DNA from: Oscillospiraceae bacterium
Lineage (GTDB): Bacteria; Bacillota; Clostridia; Oscillospirales; Acutalibacteraceae
NCBI GenBank assembly: GCA_022483045.1
Contig: JAKVOA010000001.1
Location: 1,592,501-1,656,500 of the forward strand
DNA: 64,000 nt
Direction: 5' to 3'
Below are positions 8,830 to 18,368 of the stretch, piece after piece. Every line of letters begins with the position of its first letter. The first letter of the stretch is position 1. The notes beneath the pieces were generated by a model. The model ran no database searches and was not told the origin of the DNA. It saw only the letters and a list, made by a program, of their open reading frames with translations. The translations under genes were made by a program, and so were the position numbers.

Positions 8830-10500
8830 ATGATAAACGGAGCAGAATTGCGAGATGCAATGATTTCCGGCGCAAACAGTATTGCGAAAAGCCGGAGCAG
8901 CATTGACAAATTGAATATTTTCCCTGTGCCCGATGGCGACACCGGCACCAATATGTCTATGACAATGGCAAATGCTTCTGCGGAACTGCAGAAATCAGCG
9001 TGCACCGCTGTGGGTGAAATTGCCCGCACGGCGGCCTCCGGCCTTTTGCGGGGCGCCCGCGGCAATTCCGGCGTTATCCTCTCCCTGCTGTTCCGCGGCT
9101 TTGCGGACGGCGTAAAAGGCAAAGATACCGTAAACGGAACCGACATGGCAGATGCACTGGAAATCGGCGTAAGCGATGCCTATAAGGCAGTCATGAAACC
9201 AACCGAGGGCACTATTTTGACCGTTGCACGTGTTGCCACGGAAAAAGGCAAAACTGCAGCCGAAATTGACAACGACCCGGTCTATGTATGGGATGCCATC
9301 TGCCAAGGCGCCGAAGAAGCCCTGGCAGAGACCCCCCAGCTGCTGCCCGTGCTGAAAAAAGCCGGCGTGGTAGATGCTGGCGGCAAAGGCCTGTGCTGCA
9401 TTTTGGAAGGCATGATGAGTGTTTTCCGCGACGGTGTCATTGTACAGAATGAAGTAGAAAGCAGCGTTGCTGCCGACTTAAACCAAGATGATGCTTTCCG
9501 CAGCGCAGCAGCCGAATTTGACGCAGATGTTCGGTACACCTACTGCACTGAGTTTATTGTCAGCCGTGAAAAGGACCCTGAAAAAGATCCAGAGGTACTG
9601 CGCAGCTATCTGCAGACCATTGGCGACTGTGTTGTTGTAGTTGCCGATGATGACATCATCAAAACCCATGTGCATACCGAGCAGCCCAACCGTGCACTGG
9701 AAGCTGCCCTTACCTATGGCCAGCTGCTGACCGTAAAGGTTGAAAACATGAAGGAGCAGCACCGCAAAGCACAGGAAGCCAATGCTGCCACAAAGGAACA
9801 GAAAGAACAGGAAGACTTAAAGCAGGCAGAGCCCACCGAAGAAATCGGCTTTGTAGCTGTTGCCGCCGGCGAAGGCCTGAAAGCTTTGTTTGCCGACTTG
9901 GGCTGCAACCATGTTGTCAGCGGCGGCCAAACCATGAACCCCAGCACAGAGGATATTTTAGAGGCTGTCATGGCAACCCCGTCCAAAAACGTGATGATTT
10001 TGCCAAACAACAAAAACATTACCATGGCGGCCGAGCAGGTTATTCCGCTGGTCAAGGACCGCAAGGTTATGGTGCTGCCTACCCGCACTGTCCCGCAGGG
10101 CCTTTCTGCTATGCTGGCTTACGACCCGGATACTTCCTGTGAAGTAAATGCTGTAAAGATGATGGAAGCCGCCGGCAATGTAGATACCGGCACTGTTACC
10201 TTTGCCGCACGCGACAGCGAATTCGGCGGTCATCGCATTAAGCAGGGCGATATTTTAGGCCTGGTAAATGGCAAGCTGACACTGATTGAAAAAGATATTG
10301 TGCACACCTGCTCAAAGCTGACACGCTCTATGGTCACCCGCTCTACCGCATTCATCACCATTATTTATGGCGACGGAATTACTGAAGAACAGGCAAACGA
10401 TGCCTACAACCGCATTAAAACGAAGATTAGTTCCGATATCGAGGTCACGCTGGTCAATGGCGGGCAGCCTATCCACTACTTCTTGATTTCTGTCGAATAA
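8830..10500 (+). CDS. fakA: DAK2/DegV-type fatty acid kinase subunit
   Basis: YloV/FakA family: the ATP-binding kinase that phosphorylates fatty acids held by FakB (DegV) partners. The 556-residue protein starts with a DhaL/DAK2 nucleotide-binding domain (about 1-200), recognisable by PDGDTGTNMSMTM and RGARGNSGVILSLLFRG. It continues with a middle domain and ends with a conserved C-terminal domain containing VVSGGQTMNPSTEDIL and VMILPNNKNITMAAEQV. The ATG follows AAAGGAG. It overlaps recG by one base (TAATG), so translation is probably coupled. No FakB gene is visible nearby. The lipid role is inferred from the family. Confidence 0.9.
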   Translation: MINGAELRDAMISGANSIAKSRSSIDKLNIFPVPDGDTGTNMSMTMANASAELQKSACTAVGEIARTAASGLLRGARGNSGVILSLLFRGFADGVKGKDTVNGTDMADALEIGVSDAYKAVMKPTEGTILTVARVATEKGKTAAEIDNDPVYVWDAICQGAEEALAETPQLLPVLKKAGVVDAGGKGLCCILEGMMSVFRDGVIVQNEVESSVAADLNQDDAFRSAAAEFDADVRYTYCTEFIVSREKDPEKDPEVLRSYLQTIGDCVVVVADDDIIKTHVHTEQPNRALEAALTYGQLLTVKVENMKEQHRKAQEANAATKEQKEQEDLKQAEPTEEIGFVAVAAGEGLKALFADLGCNHVVSGGQTMNPSTEDILEAVMATPSKNVMILPNNKNITMAAEQVIPLVKDRKVMVLPTRTVPQGLSAMLAYDPDTSCEVNAVKMMEAAGNVDTGTVTFAARDSEFGGHRIKQGDILGLVNGKLTLIEKDIVHTCSKLTRSMVTRSTAFITIIYGDGITEEQANDAYNRIKTKISSDIEVTLVNGGQPIHYFLISVE

Positions 10501-12530
10501 TGTCATCTTTATTTGCAAAACCGATTACTGAGTTAAAAGGCGTCGGCAGCAAACGCGCAGAGCTTTTTCGCAAGCTCGGTGTGCCCACTGCCGGCGCTTT
10601 GCTGCGCTTATATCCGCGCACTTACGAAGATTGGAGCCACCCCTGCAGCATTGCGCAGGCCCCGCTTGAGCAGGCGTGCGTGGTGCTGGCCGAAGTCGAA
10701 AGCGTAAAGGCGCCAGTCTTTACGCGTACGGGACTGATGCTTGTGCATGTACGCGTGTGCGACCAGGAAGGCAGCACCCTGGAAATTGTTTTCTTTAATA
10801 ATCCCTATATCCAGAATCTTATCACCGCCGGCACAGAGTATTTGTTTTCCGGCAAAGTTACCGCAAAACTGGGCAAACGTCAAATGGCCTCTCCCGTTTT
10901 TGTCCGGGCAGACAGCTGCCCCGGTCTGCGGCCGATTTACCCGCAGACGCGCGGCCTTTCCAGCAGGCAAATTGAAAATGCAGTGTGTGAGGCACTCAAG
11001 CTTTTACCGGACGTACTGCGAGACCCGATTCCGCAGGATATCCGGCAGGAATTTTCTCTATGTGAGCTGGGCTATGCGCTGCAAAATATCCATCAGCCGA
11101 AAAATCAGGAGAGCATGGAAGTTTCCCGCAGGCGGCTGGCTTTTGAGGAGCTTCTGGTGCTGCAGCTTGGTCTGCTCTCTATGCGGGGGCGCGCCCGCCG
11201 CGAAAGCACGCTTCCTGTCACAAATAACTGTCTGCAATCGTTTTGGCAGCTGCTCTCTTTTACCCCAACCCACGCGCAGCAGCGCGCAGCAGAGGAAGCA
11301 GTAAAAGATATGCAGAGCGGCATGCCTATGAACCGGCTGATTCAGGGGGACGTTGGCTCCGGCAAAACAGCTGTTGCCGCGGCATGCTGCTATGTTGTCA
11401 TACAAAATGGTATGCAGGCCGCCCTGATGGCGCCGACAGATATTTTGGCGCGGCAGCACTATGAGTCGCTTTCAAAGCTGCTGGCACCCGCAGGCATTCG
11501 GGTAGGGCTTTTGACCGGTTCCTTAAAAGCAAAAGAAAAGAAAGAAGTAAAAGCTGCAGCGGCAGACGGCACTGTGCAGCTCTTGGTCGGCACCCATGCA
11601 CTATTAACAGCAGACGTGCAGTTCCAAAAACTGGCGCTAGTCGTCACAGACGAACAGCATCGTTTTGGTGTCGGGCAGCGAGCTGCACTGGCCGAAAAAG
11701 GCCAAAATCCACATGTGCTGGTCATGAGCGCTACGCCGATTCCGCGTACACTAGCGCTCATTATTTACGGTGACCTAGACATTTCCGTCATTGACGAGCT
11801 GCCACCCGGGCGGCATGAAATCGAAACATACTGTATCGACAGCGGCAAGCGGCTGCGCGCACTGCACTTTTTACAAAAGCATGTACACCAGGGCCACCAA
11901 GCTTATATTATCTGTCCGGCGATCAATGCTGACAGCGACAAGGCCAGTGTAGAAACCTATGCCCGCCGCCTGCAGGCAATCCTGCCGGACTGCCGTATCG
12001 ACACGCTGCACGGGCACATGAAAGGCAGCGAAAAAGAAGAGATTATGCAGGACTTTTCCGCGGGAAGCCTCGATATTTTGGTTTCAACTACCGTTGTAGA
12101 AGTCGGTGTTGACGTGCCCAACGCAGTGGATATGCTGATTGAAAACGCCGAGCAGTACGGCCTTTCACAGCTGCATCAGCTGCGCGGCCGAGTTGGGCGC
12201 GGAAAGTACCAGAGCTACTGCATCCTAGTTACCGATGCCCAAAACGAAGATGCCCGTGCGCGTATGCAGGTTATGTGCGAAACAAGCAACGGCTTTGTGA
12301 TAGCGGAACATGACTTAAAGCAGCGCGGCCCCGGCGACTTTTTTGGTCAGCGGCAGCACGGCCTGCCACAGCTGAAAATTGCCGATCTAAATAACGACTG
12401 GGAAGTATTGAAAAACACGCAGACGGTCGCCCGCAAGCTGCTGCAGCAGGACCCTAAGCTGGAAGAAACGGATCACCGCGGCCTGCGCGCAGAAGTGCGC
12501 CAGCTTTTCCGCGGGCTCAGCGAAACGTAA
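10500..12530 (+). CDS. recG: ATP-dependent DNA helicase RecG
   Basis: Branch-migration helicase that remodels stalled replication forks and recombination intermediates. The 676-residue protein has the N-terminal wedge/OB domain (about 1-170, LKGVGSKRAELF near the start), Walker A GDVGSGKTAVAAACC, the DExH-type box DEQHRFGV, motif III MSATPIPRTLAL and motif VI QLRGRVGRGKYQS, plus the RecG C-terminal segment. The start codon shares its A with the fakA stop. Length matches the family. Confidence 0.97.
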   Translation: MSSLFAKPITELKGVGSKRAELFRKLGVPTAGALLRLYPRTYEDWSHPCSIAQAPLEQACVVLAEVESVKAPVFTRTGLMLVHVRVCDQEGSTLEIVFFNNPYIQNLITAGTEYLFSGKVTAKLGKRQMASPVFVRADSCPGLRPIYPQTRGLSSRQIENAVCEALKLLPDVLRDPIPQDIRQEFSLCELGYALQNIHQPKNQESMEVSRRRLAFEELLVLQLGLLSMRGRARRESTLPVTNNCLQSFWQLLSFTPTHAQQRAAEEAVKDMQSGMPMNRLIQGDVGSGKTAVAAACCYVVIQNGMQAALMAPTDILARQHYESLSKLLAPAGIRVGLLTGSLKAKEKKEVKAAAADGTVQLLVGTHALLTADVQFQKLALVVTDEQHRFGVGQRAALAEKGQNPHVLVMSATPIPRTLALIIYGDLDISVIDELPPGRHEIETYCIDSGKRLRALHFLQKHVHQGHQAYIICPAINADSDKASVETYARRLQAILPDCRIDTLHGHMKGSEKEEIMQDFSAGSLDILVSTTVVEVGVDVPNAVDMLIENAEQYGLSQLHQLRGRVGRGKYQSYCILVTDAQNEDARARMQVMCETSNGFVIAEHDLKQRGPGDFFGQRQHGLPQLKIADLNNDWEVLKNTQTVARKLLQQDPKLEETDHRGLRAEVRQLFRGLSET

Positions 12531-12577
12531 AAACTCCACCCAAAAGGCAGCTGTCTCTGGGTGGAGTTTCTTTCTTC
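12527..12577 (+). terminator. intrinsic terminator of recG
   Basis: AAACTCCACCC pairs with GGGTGGAGTTT followed by a T-rich run, starting at the recG stop. Confidence 0.85.
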
Positions 12578-12642
12578 TGTATGCTACAATACAATAATAG
12601 AAAGCCGGCGGCAGCAGACGCCGCCAAGAACGGAGGAACGCC

Positions 12643-12945
12643 ATGGCTAATTTAGATTATCAGTCTTTTAATACGTATTTAAAGTCAGAAAAGAATGACA
12701 GTGAAATCCGCTTCTATTTTATAAATGACCCCTCAGAAACCATGCGCTGCATAGGGCACCTGTCACACAGCGAAAAGCCGTACTGGGCCGGCTGCTGTGA
12801 CGCAGCCGGCGGTGCAAAATTTCACCTTGCGGCAGAGCTGACCCATGCCAAAATCTTTGGCGGCAAATCTCTGCTGGAAGAGTGGGACAATGTATGTATC
12901 GTCAGCGTTAACAGAGTACCTTTTACCGAATGGCTCAGCCGCTAA
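12643..12945 (+). CDS. small conserved-looking protein, function unknown
   Basis: A 100-residue soluble protein preceded by a good CGGAGGA site 7 bases before the ATG. It contains PSETMRCIGHLSHSEKPYWAG and a short run of hydrophobic segments, with no signal peptide or membrane helix. An AT-rich TACAAT at about 12585-12590 could be a -10, giving it its own transcript after the recG terminator. It converges on sbcC with only 12 bases between them. I do not recognise the family. Confidence 0.7.
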   Translation: MANLDYQSFNTYLKSEKNDSEIRFYFINDPSETMRCIGHLSHSEKPYWAGCCDAAGGAKFHLAAELTHAKIFGGKSLLEEWDNVCIVSVNRVPFTEWLSR

Positions 12946-12957
12946 GGCAAAGTTTCT

Positions 12958-15390
12958 TTACGACTCGCCTTCTATTTGGATGCAGCTGCTACCGTCTGGC
13001 AGGCGGCTGACGACAATTTGTTTTTGCATGACAGTCTGCAGCTCTGTCACATGAGAAATAATGCCAATGGTGCGCCCGGTTTTCTGCAAACGCAGCAGTG
13101 CCCCCATAGCAGTATCCAGCGTCTCTTGGTCGAGGGAGCCAAAGCCCTCATCGATAAACAGGGCATCCAGGCGCACCGCGCCGGAATAACTCTGCACCAC
13201 ATCAGAAAGGCCGAAAGCAAGCGATAAAGATGCCAGGAACAGCTCGCCACCCGAAAGCGTGCCGACATCTCGCTCGCCGCCGCTCGCAGCATCTAAAACA
13301 GCTAAGTCCAGCCCGCCCAGCGCGTTGCCGCCGGCGGGTGTTTTTTTGCGCAGAAGCCGGTAGCGCCCACCGGAAAGATCTGAAAATAGATTGTTTGCGC
13401 TGGAAAGAATATCGTCCAGCATAATTCCCAGTACAAACTGCTGAATCGGCACCCGCTGGCTAGTCTTGCCAGAGAGCAGACTAGCGAGGCGGCCGGTTGC
13501 CTCATAGCGCATTTTTAATTTTTTACCTGTCTTTTCTATATCTTCCATCTGTTTACATGAATGCTGCGCATTTTCCAAGCTCTCGGCAGCGTGTCCTGCT
13601 CTGCCCGCCAGCTCGGCTGCAGCCTGCTGTGCAGTTTCTCTCTCCCGTCGAGCAGCAGTATCGTCTGGCCGCAGGGTCTGCTGCGGCACGCCCGGCTGTG
13701 CACGAAAAGCTGCCATGGCCTCTTGATACTGCGTACGACTTTCAATGTCATCTGCCTGCGCTTTTTCAAGTGCCGCTTTTGCGGCCGCCTGCGCATTTTG
13801 TGCATCTGCTGCACTCTGCCGCAGCTGCGTTTCGCGTTTTTCAAGTTCACCGGCCTGCTGCCGCAGGCTGCGCACCGCTTTTTCCAAGTCAGCAAGGCTT
13901 TCGCTGCCCTGCATCTGCGCCGCAATTTCTTTTTGTGACGCCTCTTTCGCGGCAAGACTGCTGCTGAGTTCTGTTAACACGGCCCGCGCCTTTTCGGCGC
14001 GCAGGCGCGCGTTTTCGCGCTGCTGTTCCAATGCTTTTAGACGTTTCTGCGCGCTTTGCAGGGTTCTGACCGCCTGGTTTGCCTCTGCCTGATGCTGCTG
14101 CAGCTGGGCAAGTTTTTCCGAGCGCGCTGTGGGGTGCGGGTGCTGCAGCGAACCGCACACCGGGCAGGGACACCCCGGTTTTAAATCGGCCGCGACTGCG
14201 GCAGCCGCGTTGGTGTGCAGTTCCTGTTCCACCGCAGCGGAAAGCGCCGGTATCTGCTCGATTTTCTGGTTTAAGGCATCGATAAAGGCACTGCCTTTCT
14301 GCCAGTGCTGCTGTGCTTCTTTTTGCAGCTGTTCGGCTTGCTGCAACTGCTGCTTGTTTTGCGCCGCAGCGGCTTCTAAGCGCGCAATTTCTTTTTGCAG
14401 TGAATCCAGCCGACGGGCGGCCTCCAATGCGCCCTGACGGGAAACTGCGATTTCACGCAGCTTTGCCGCCTGCTCCCGCAGTGCCTGCGCCTGCGGCAGG
14501 GCAGCCTGCTGCTGTTGTGCACGCTGTGCGGCAAACGCTGCGCGCTTTTGGGCATTCTGCTGCTCCTGCTCCCGTTTTTGCAGAAAATCATAGGCTGATG
14601 CTGCCCGCGCAGATAAATCATAGGCACGGTTACAGGCCGCCTGCCGGTTTTGTGCCGCAGCAAGCGCCTTTTCTGCCTGCGCACAGTCTGCCTGCAGCGC
14701 TTTGCATTTTTCCTGCAGGGCCGCCAAATCTTTGACCTCTTCACGGGAAAGAATCGCCGCCTGCGCTGAATCATTGAGTCCGGTCTGTTTATGCAGTGCA
14801 CTTGCTTTGTCGCGCATACAGCGGGTCAGGTGGTCCCACTTTTCGGTAGCAAACAGTGTCTGCAGCAGTCGTGCTTTTTCCAATGAACTGGAAAGCAGCA
14901 GCTTTAAAAAATCGCCCTGCGGCAGCACGACCACCTGCGAAAACTGCTCACAGGTAAGGCCGAGCAGTTTCTCTGCCTCTGCACGCACGCGCGTTTCTGA
15001 GCCGGAACACAGCAGCTGCCACGCGCCCTGTGAATTCTTTCGGTAACATTCGTGTACTTCTTTAATTTTCTTTGCATCTGCCCGTTTGGAGTAGTAAGTC
15101 TTGCGGCTGCGAAACCACCGGTATACAGCGCCGCGGTACGCAAATGAAAACTCCACCAGCGTTTCCTCTTCCTCTGGTGCGCCAAGACTGCGCATATCCG
15201 CCCAGCTGCGCCGCCCGCCGGTAGAGCGGCAGTACAGCGCAAAACACATGGCGTCTAAAATAGTGGTTTTTCCGCCGCCAGTGGCACCGGTGATGAGGAA
15301 CAGCGGATGCTCGCCAAGCTTTGTAAAATCCACTTCTGTTTCATGCAGATACGAACCAAATGCTTTCATACGCAAACGGATAGGATTCAT
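12958..15390 (-). CDS. sbcC: exonuclease subunit SbcC (Rad50-like)
   Basis: SMC-family ATPase that, with SbcD, cuts DNA hairpins and protein-blocked ends. The 810-residue protein has Walker A GATGGGKTTILDAM (about 34-47), two long coiled-coil arms around a zinc hook CPVC (within GCPCPVCGS), the ABC signature LSGGELFLASLSLAF, and Walker B ALFIDEGFGSLD. At 810 residues it is shorter than the roughly 1050 of E. coli SbcC, mostly by shorter coils. Its ATG overlaps the sbcD stop by four bases. Confidence 0.95.
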   Translation of the reverse strand: MNPIRLRMKAFGSYLHETEVDFTKLGEHPLFLITGATGGGKTTILDAMCFALYCRSTGGRRSWADMRSLGAPEEEETLVEFSFAYRGAVYRWFRSRKTYYSKRADAKKIKEVHECYRKNSQGAWQLLCSGSETRVRAEAEKLLGLTCEQFSQVVVLPQGDFLKLLLSSSLEKARLLQTLFATEKWDHLTRCMRDKASALHKQTGLNDSAQAAILSREEVKDLAALQEKCKALQADCAQAEKALAAAQNRQAACNRAYDLSARAASAYDFLQKREQEQQNAQKRAAFAAQRAQQQQAALPQAQALREQAAKLREIAVSRQGALEAARRLDSLQKEIARLEAAAAQNKQQLQQAEQLQKEAQQHWQKGSAFIDALNQKIEQIPALSAAVEQELHTNAAAAVAADLKPGCPCPVCGSLQHPHPTARSEKLAQLQQHQAEANQAVRTLQSAQKRLKALEQQRENARLRAEKARAVLTELSSSLAAKEASQKEIAAQMQGSESLADLEKAVRSLRQQAGELEKRETQLRQSAADAQNAQAAAKAALEKAQADDIESRTQYQEAMAAFRAQPGVPQQTLRPDDTAARRERETAQQAAAELAGRAGHAAESLENAQHSCKQMEDIEKTGKKLKMRYEATGRLASLLSGKTSQRVPIQQFVLGIMLDDILSSANNLFSDLSGGRYRLLRKKTPAGGNALGGLDLAVLDAASGGERDVGTLSGGELFLASLSLAFGLSDVVQSYSGAVRLDALFIDEGFGSLDQETLDTAMGALLRLQKTGRTIGIISHVTELQTVMQKQIVVSRLPDGSSCIQIEGES

Positions 15391-16523
15391 GCTTCTTCCT
15401 CCTCTTTCATTGCTTCCCGAAACAGAGCAAGGTCCTGCTGTGTCGGTTCCGTGCCGCAGACCTGCTGCAGAAACGCAGTAAAAATTTGTTCATCATCTAC
15501 CCGGTGGCGACGCATCGCCCGCCGAAATTCGGTATCCTCACCTTCCCCTGCAGAAAGCAGCCATTCGCTCGAAAGGCCCAACAGGTTGGGATAATACGGT
15601 CGCAGTTGGTCAACTGGCTGAAAAACCGGGTGAGCATCCGTCAGCTGCACAAACAGATAATCTTCGCTCGGGGTCTCTTTGGCTGCCGACAAAAGCGCTT
15701 CAAAGCTGCCGCGCAGTACCCGCACATCACGCGGCGGCATTACGGGTACAACTGCGGTCTGTACTGCTCCGTTCTCCACTGTGACAAAGGTAACGCCTTT
15801 CTGCTGGTTTGCCTCATCAAAGCTGTACTTGAGCGGTGAGCCGGCATAGCGCCCGCTGCCTGCTTTCTGCGGTGCATGCAGGTGTCCCAGTGCCGTGTAG
15901 GCAAATGGCGCAAAGCAGTCTAGTCCCACTTGGCTGCTGCCGCCGACAAAGGCCGGGCTTTCACTGGCGCTGATCTTTCCGCCGGCCGCAAAGCAGTGCG
16001 TCACCAAAATGTTGACTGCATCAGGGTCGGGCTGCACGCGGGCCAAAAGGGCACGGAATGCTTCATCCATGGTACGGGGGCCGTCTTGCTGTTGCTGCAG
16101 CGCCTGCCGGGCTACGGTGGGGTCACAGTACGGCAGAGTATAGCAGCAAAGCGTGCCATCTTTGGTTTGAATGGTGTAGGGGTTCCAAAGGTCCTCGGGC
16201 CGGGTCGCCAAAACGACCCCCTCCCTGCGCAGAAAAGACGTGCCCAAAGAAAGCCTGCGGGCGCTGTCGTGATTGCCCGAGACCGCAACCAGCGGAATCT
16301 GCAAAGCGGAAAGGCCGCGCAGAAACTGGTCAAAAAGCTCAACCGCCTCGACCGGCGGCACCTGACGGTCAAAAATATCGCCGGCCAAAAGCACGGCGTC
16401 CGGCCTCTCTTTTTTGATGAACGGCAACAGCCACTCCAGCAAAAACCAGCGCTGATCCTCTAGCAGGCTGCGCCCGTACAGGGCCTTGCCCAAGTGCCAG
16501 TCGGCCGTATGCAGCAATTTCAT
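15387..16523 (-). CDS. sbcD: exonuclease subunit SbcD (Mre11-like)
   Basis: Mn-dependent nuclease partner of SbcC. The 378-residue protein begins MKLLHTADWHLGK and shows the metallophosphoesterase series DWHLG, GDIFDR, GNHDS, THCF and GHLHAPQ, followed by the C-terminal capping domain. It is the first gene of the sbcDC operon and overlaps sbcC by ATGA, so translation is coupled. Confidence 0.96.
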   Translation of the reverse strand: MKLLHTADWHLGKALYGRSLLEDQRWFLLEWLLPFIKKERPDAVLLAGDIFDRQVPPVEAVELFDQFLRGLSALQIPLVAVSGNHDSARRLSLGTSFLRREGVVLATRPEDLWNPYTIQTKDGTLCCYTLPYCDPTVARQALQQQQDGPRTMDEAFRALLARVQPDPDAVNILVTHCFAAGGKISASESPAFVGGSSQVGLDCFAPFAYTALGHLHAPQKAGSGRYAGSPLKYSFDEANQQKGVTFVTVENGAVQTAVVPVMPPRDVRVLRGSFEALLSAAKETPSEDYLFVQLTDAHPVFQPVDQLRPYYPNLLGLSSEWLLSAGEGEDTEFRRAMRRHRVDDEQIFTAFLQQVCGTEPTQQDLALFREAMKEEEEA

Positions 16524-16596
16524 AAGAAGGAACTTCCTTTCTTTTCCCTGCCCGCAAAAGTTGCGGATTCTGCCTTTTCTTTTTTTATAAATACTG

Positions 16597-16612
16597 GTAT
16601 ACTGAAGTATAC
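16597..16612. promoter_or_regulatory. palindrome in the sbcD/dacF divergent region
   Basis: GTATACTGAAGTATAC is a near-perfect 16-base inverted repeat (only the central GA is asymmetric), made of two GTATAC half-sites. It lies midway between the divergent sbcD and dacF starts, where an operator for either gene would be expected. Confidence 0.4.
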
Positions 16613-16688
16613 ATAATTAAATACTGCGAAATAAAGAATGGATGCAGACAGTCTGTATTTATTTTATCACACTGGAGGAAAGACTTCC

Positions 16689-18104
16689 ATGAAAAAACGT
16701 CTGCTTGCGCTGCTGCTTTTGCTGACAGTTGCCACGGCGGGTTGCCTGCCTGCCAGCGCTGCCGGCAGCAGTGCAGCCTCTTCATCTGCCGCCTCAAAAA
16801 GCAGCTCCGGCAGCACATCCTCTGCTAGCGCGTCAAGCCAAAGCGGGAACAGTGTCTTTAAACCGAATTTTCAGCTGAATTCCAAAGCTGTCGAGCTGGT
16901 AAACCTGGACACCGACACCTCTGTCTTCGAACAAAACGCCAGCCAAAAAATGTACCCAGCCTCTACTACAAAAATCATGACATTCATTATCGTCATCGAG
17001 CATGTAAAGAATGTGGACACGGCCACCATGACATACACCGATAAAGAAAAAAAGATGATCGATGGCACCGGCAGTTCTACCGCAGGACTGAAGGTCGGTG
17101 AAAAATTCAGTATACATCAGCTGTTGTACGCCATGATGGTCCCCTCTGGCAACGATGCGGCCCTGCTTTTGGCGGACTATGTCAGCGGCGGCGATGTGGA
17201 CAAGTTTGTGGAAATGATGAATCAAAAAGCCAAGGCACTGGGCTGTACAGGCACACACTTTGCCAACCCGGATGGCTTGCCGGACGACAACCACTATACC
17301 ACGGCGCGCGACATGGCCACCATGGCAAAATACGCCATGACGCTCAACTACTTTATGGAGGTCTGCAATACAACTGTCTATAACTTAACGCCGCTGAATC
17401 AGCCCACGATCAAGCGGCAGCTAACAACAACCAACGCCATGATTGACCGCGGCTCGCAGGGCGGCCTGTACTACAATCCCTATGTAAAAGGCATAAAAAC
17501 CGGCCATACCAGCAAATCCGGCCGCTGTCTGGTCAGTACTGCCGTTTACGGCGGGCGCACTTATCTGTGTGTAGTGATGGGTGCGCCGCTGAGCGACACC
17601 AAATATGGAGAAATGACCGATACCACAAACCTGTACAAATGGGTTTACAGCAACTTTAACCTGGTGCAGATTGCCTCGGCAAAACAGCCTATTTGGGAAG
17701 TATCTTTAAAGTACGCGTGGAACCGCGACTCAATCACGTTGTATCCGGAAAAAAACGTTTCGGCAGTTTTGCCAGAGGGCGTCAGCGCCAGCAGCGTAGA
17801 GGTCACGACCAACGTGCCCAGTGCAGTAGAGGCTCCGCTGAAAAAGGGCCAGGTTGTCGGCACCGCCACCCTGACCTACGCAAAACAGAAATTGGCAACT
17901 GTACGCTTGGTAAGCAATGAAGACGTCAACCGCAGCGAATTGGTGCACTCGGCCACGACCGCCAAAGCGATTTTCTCTTCCCCTTGGTTTATCGCAATTT
18001 TTGCGGTCATCGTCTTGCTACTCGTGATTTATATCGTTTTGGCGGTTGTTTACAGTCGCCGCAAACGTAACCTGCGCAAGGTACATAAGTACAAGCATTT
18101 TTAA
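16689..18104 (+). CDS. dacF: serine-type D-Ala-D-Ala carboxypeptidase
   Basis: Penicillin-binding peptidase S11 that trims the terminal D-Ala from peptidoglycan stem peptides outside the membrane. The 471-residue protein has a signal peptide (1-25), a Ser/Ala-rich linker, and the three active-site motifs S92-T-T-K95, S153-G-N and K270-T-G. ATG 16689 follows CTGGAGG; an in-frame ATG at 16638 is not supported. The C-terminus differs from typical DacF/DacA: instead of an amphipathic anchor it has a clear transmembrane helix (about 431-455) and a basic tail RRKRNLRK. The dacF name is by family resemblance. Confidence 0.9.
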   Translation: MKKRLLALLLLLTVATAGCLPASAAGSSAASSSAASKSSSGSTSSASASSQSGNSVFKPNFQLNSKAVELVNLDTDTSVFEQNASQKMYPASTTKIMTFIIVIEHVKNVDTATMTYTDKEKKMIDGTGSSTAGLKVGEKFSIHQLLYAMMVPSGNDAALLLADYVSGGDVDKFVEMMNQKAKALGCTGTHFANPDGLPDDNHYTTARDMATMAKYAMTLNYFMEVCNTTVYNLTPLNQPTIKRQLTTTNAMIDRGSQGGLYYNPYVKGIKTGHTSKSGRCLVSTAVYGGRTYLCVVMGAPLSDTKYGEMTDTTNLYKWVYSNFNLVQIASAKQPIWEVSLKYAWNRDSITLYPEKNVSAVLPEGVSASSVEVTTNVPSAVEAPLKKGQVVGTATLTYAKQKLATVRLVSNEDVNRSELVHSATTAKAIFSSPWFIAIFAVIVLLLVIYIVLAVVYSRRKRNLRKVHKYKHF

Positions 18105-18127
18105 AGAATACTGCAAATGTAGTAGAA

Positions 18128-18177
18128 AACGAGACTTCTGTTCGGCCGCTGAGCCGTGGAAGTTTCGCTTTTTTAAC
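18128..18177 (+). terminator. intrinsic terminator of dacF
   Basis: ACGAGACTTC pairs with GAAGTTTCGC-type arm and is followed by TTTTTT, 25 bases after the dacF stop. Confidence 0.75.
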
Positions 18178-18326
18178 ACGCAAACCTGTTTTTACACAAA
18201 GCACCGCCTAGTTCACTTCCCCGCAAAGTGGCTGCATTAGAAGGAGCTCCCGTACTTTTTTCTACACTGTTAAAAAAGGCACCCCAAAAAGGTGTCTCTC
18301 TAAGGGATTTGGTTCCCTGGGAAAAT

Positions 18327-18368
18327 ATCGGCATAGTTTGGAGAAATCCGGCTATGCCGATTTTTTCT
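18327..18368. terminator. bidirectional hairpin at the recombinase 3' end
   Basis: ATCGGCATAG (18327-18336) pairs with CTATGCCGAT (18352-18361) and is followed by TTTTT on the plus strand. The stop codon of the recombinase lies within the stem. It marks the left border of the accessory patch. The remaining bases 18178-18326 hold only a small GGCACC/GGTGTC hairpin (about 18281-18298). Confidence 0.6.
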
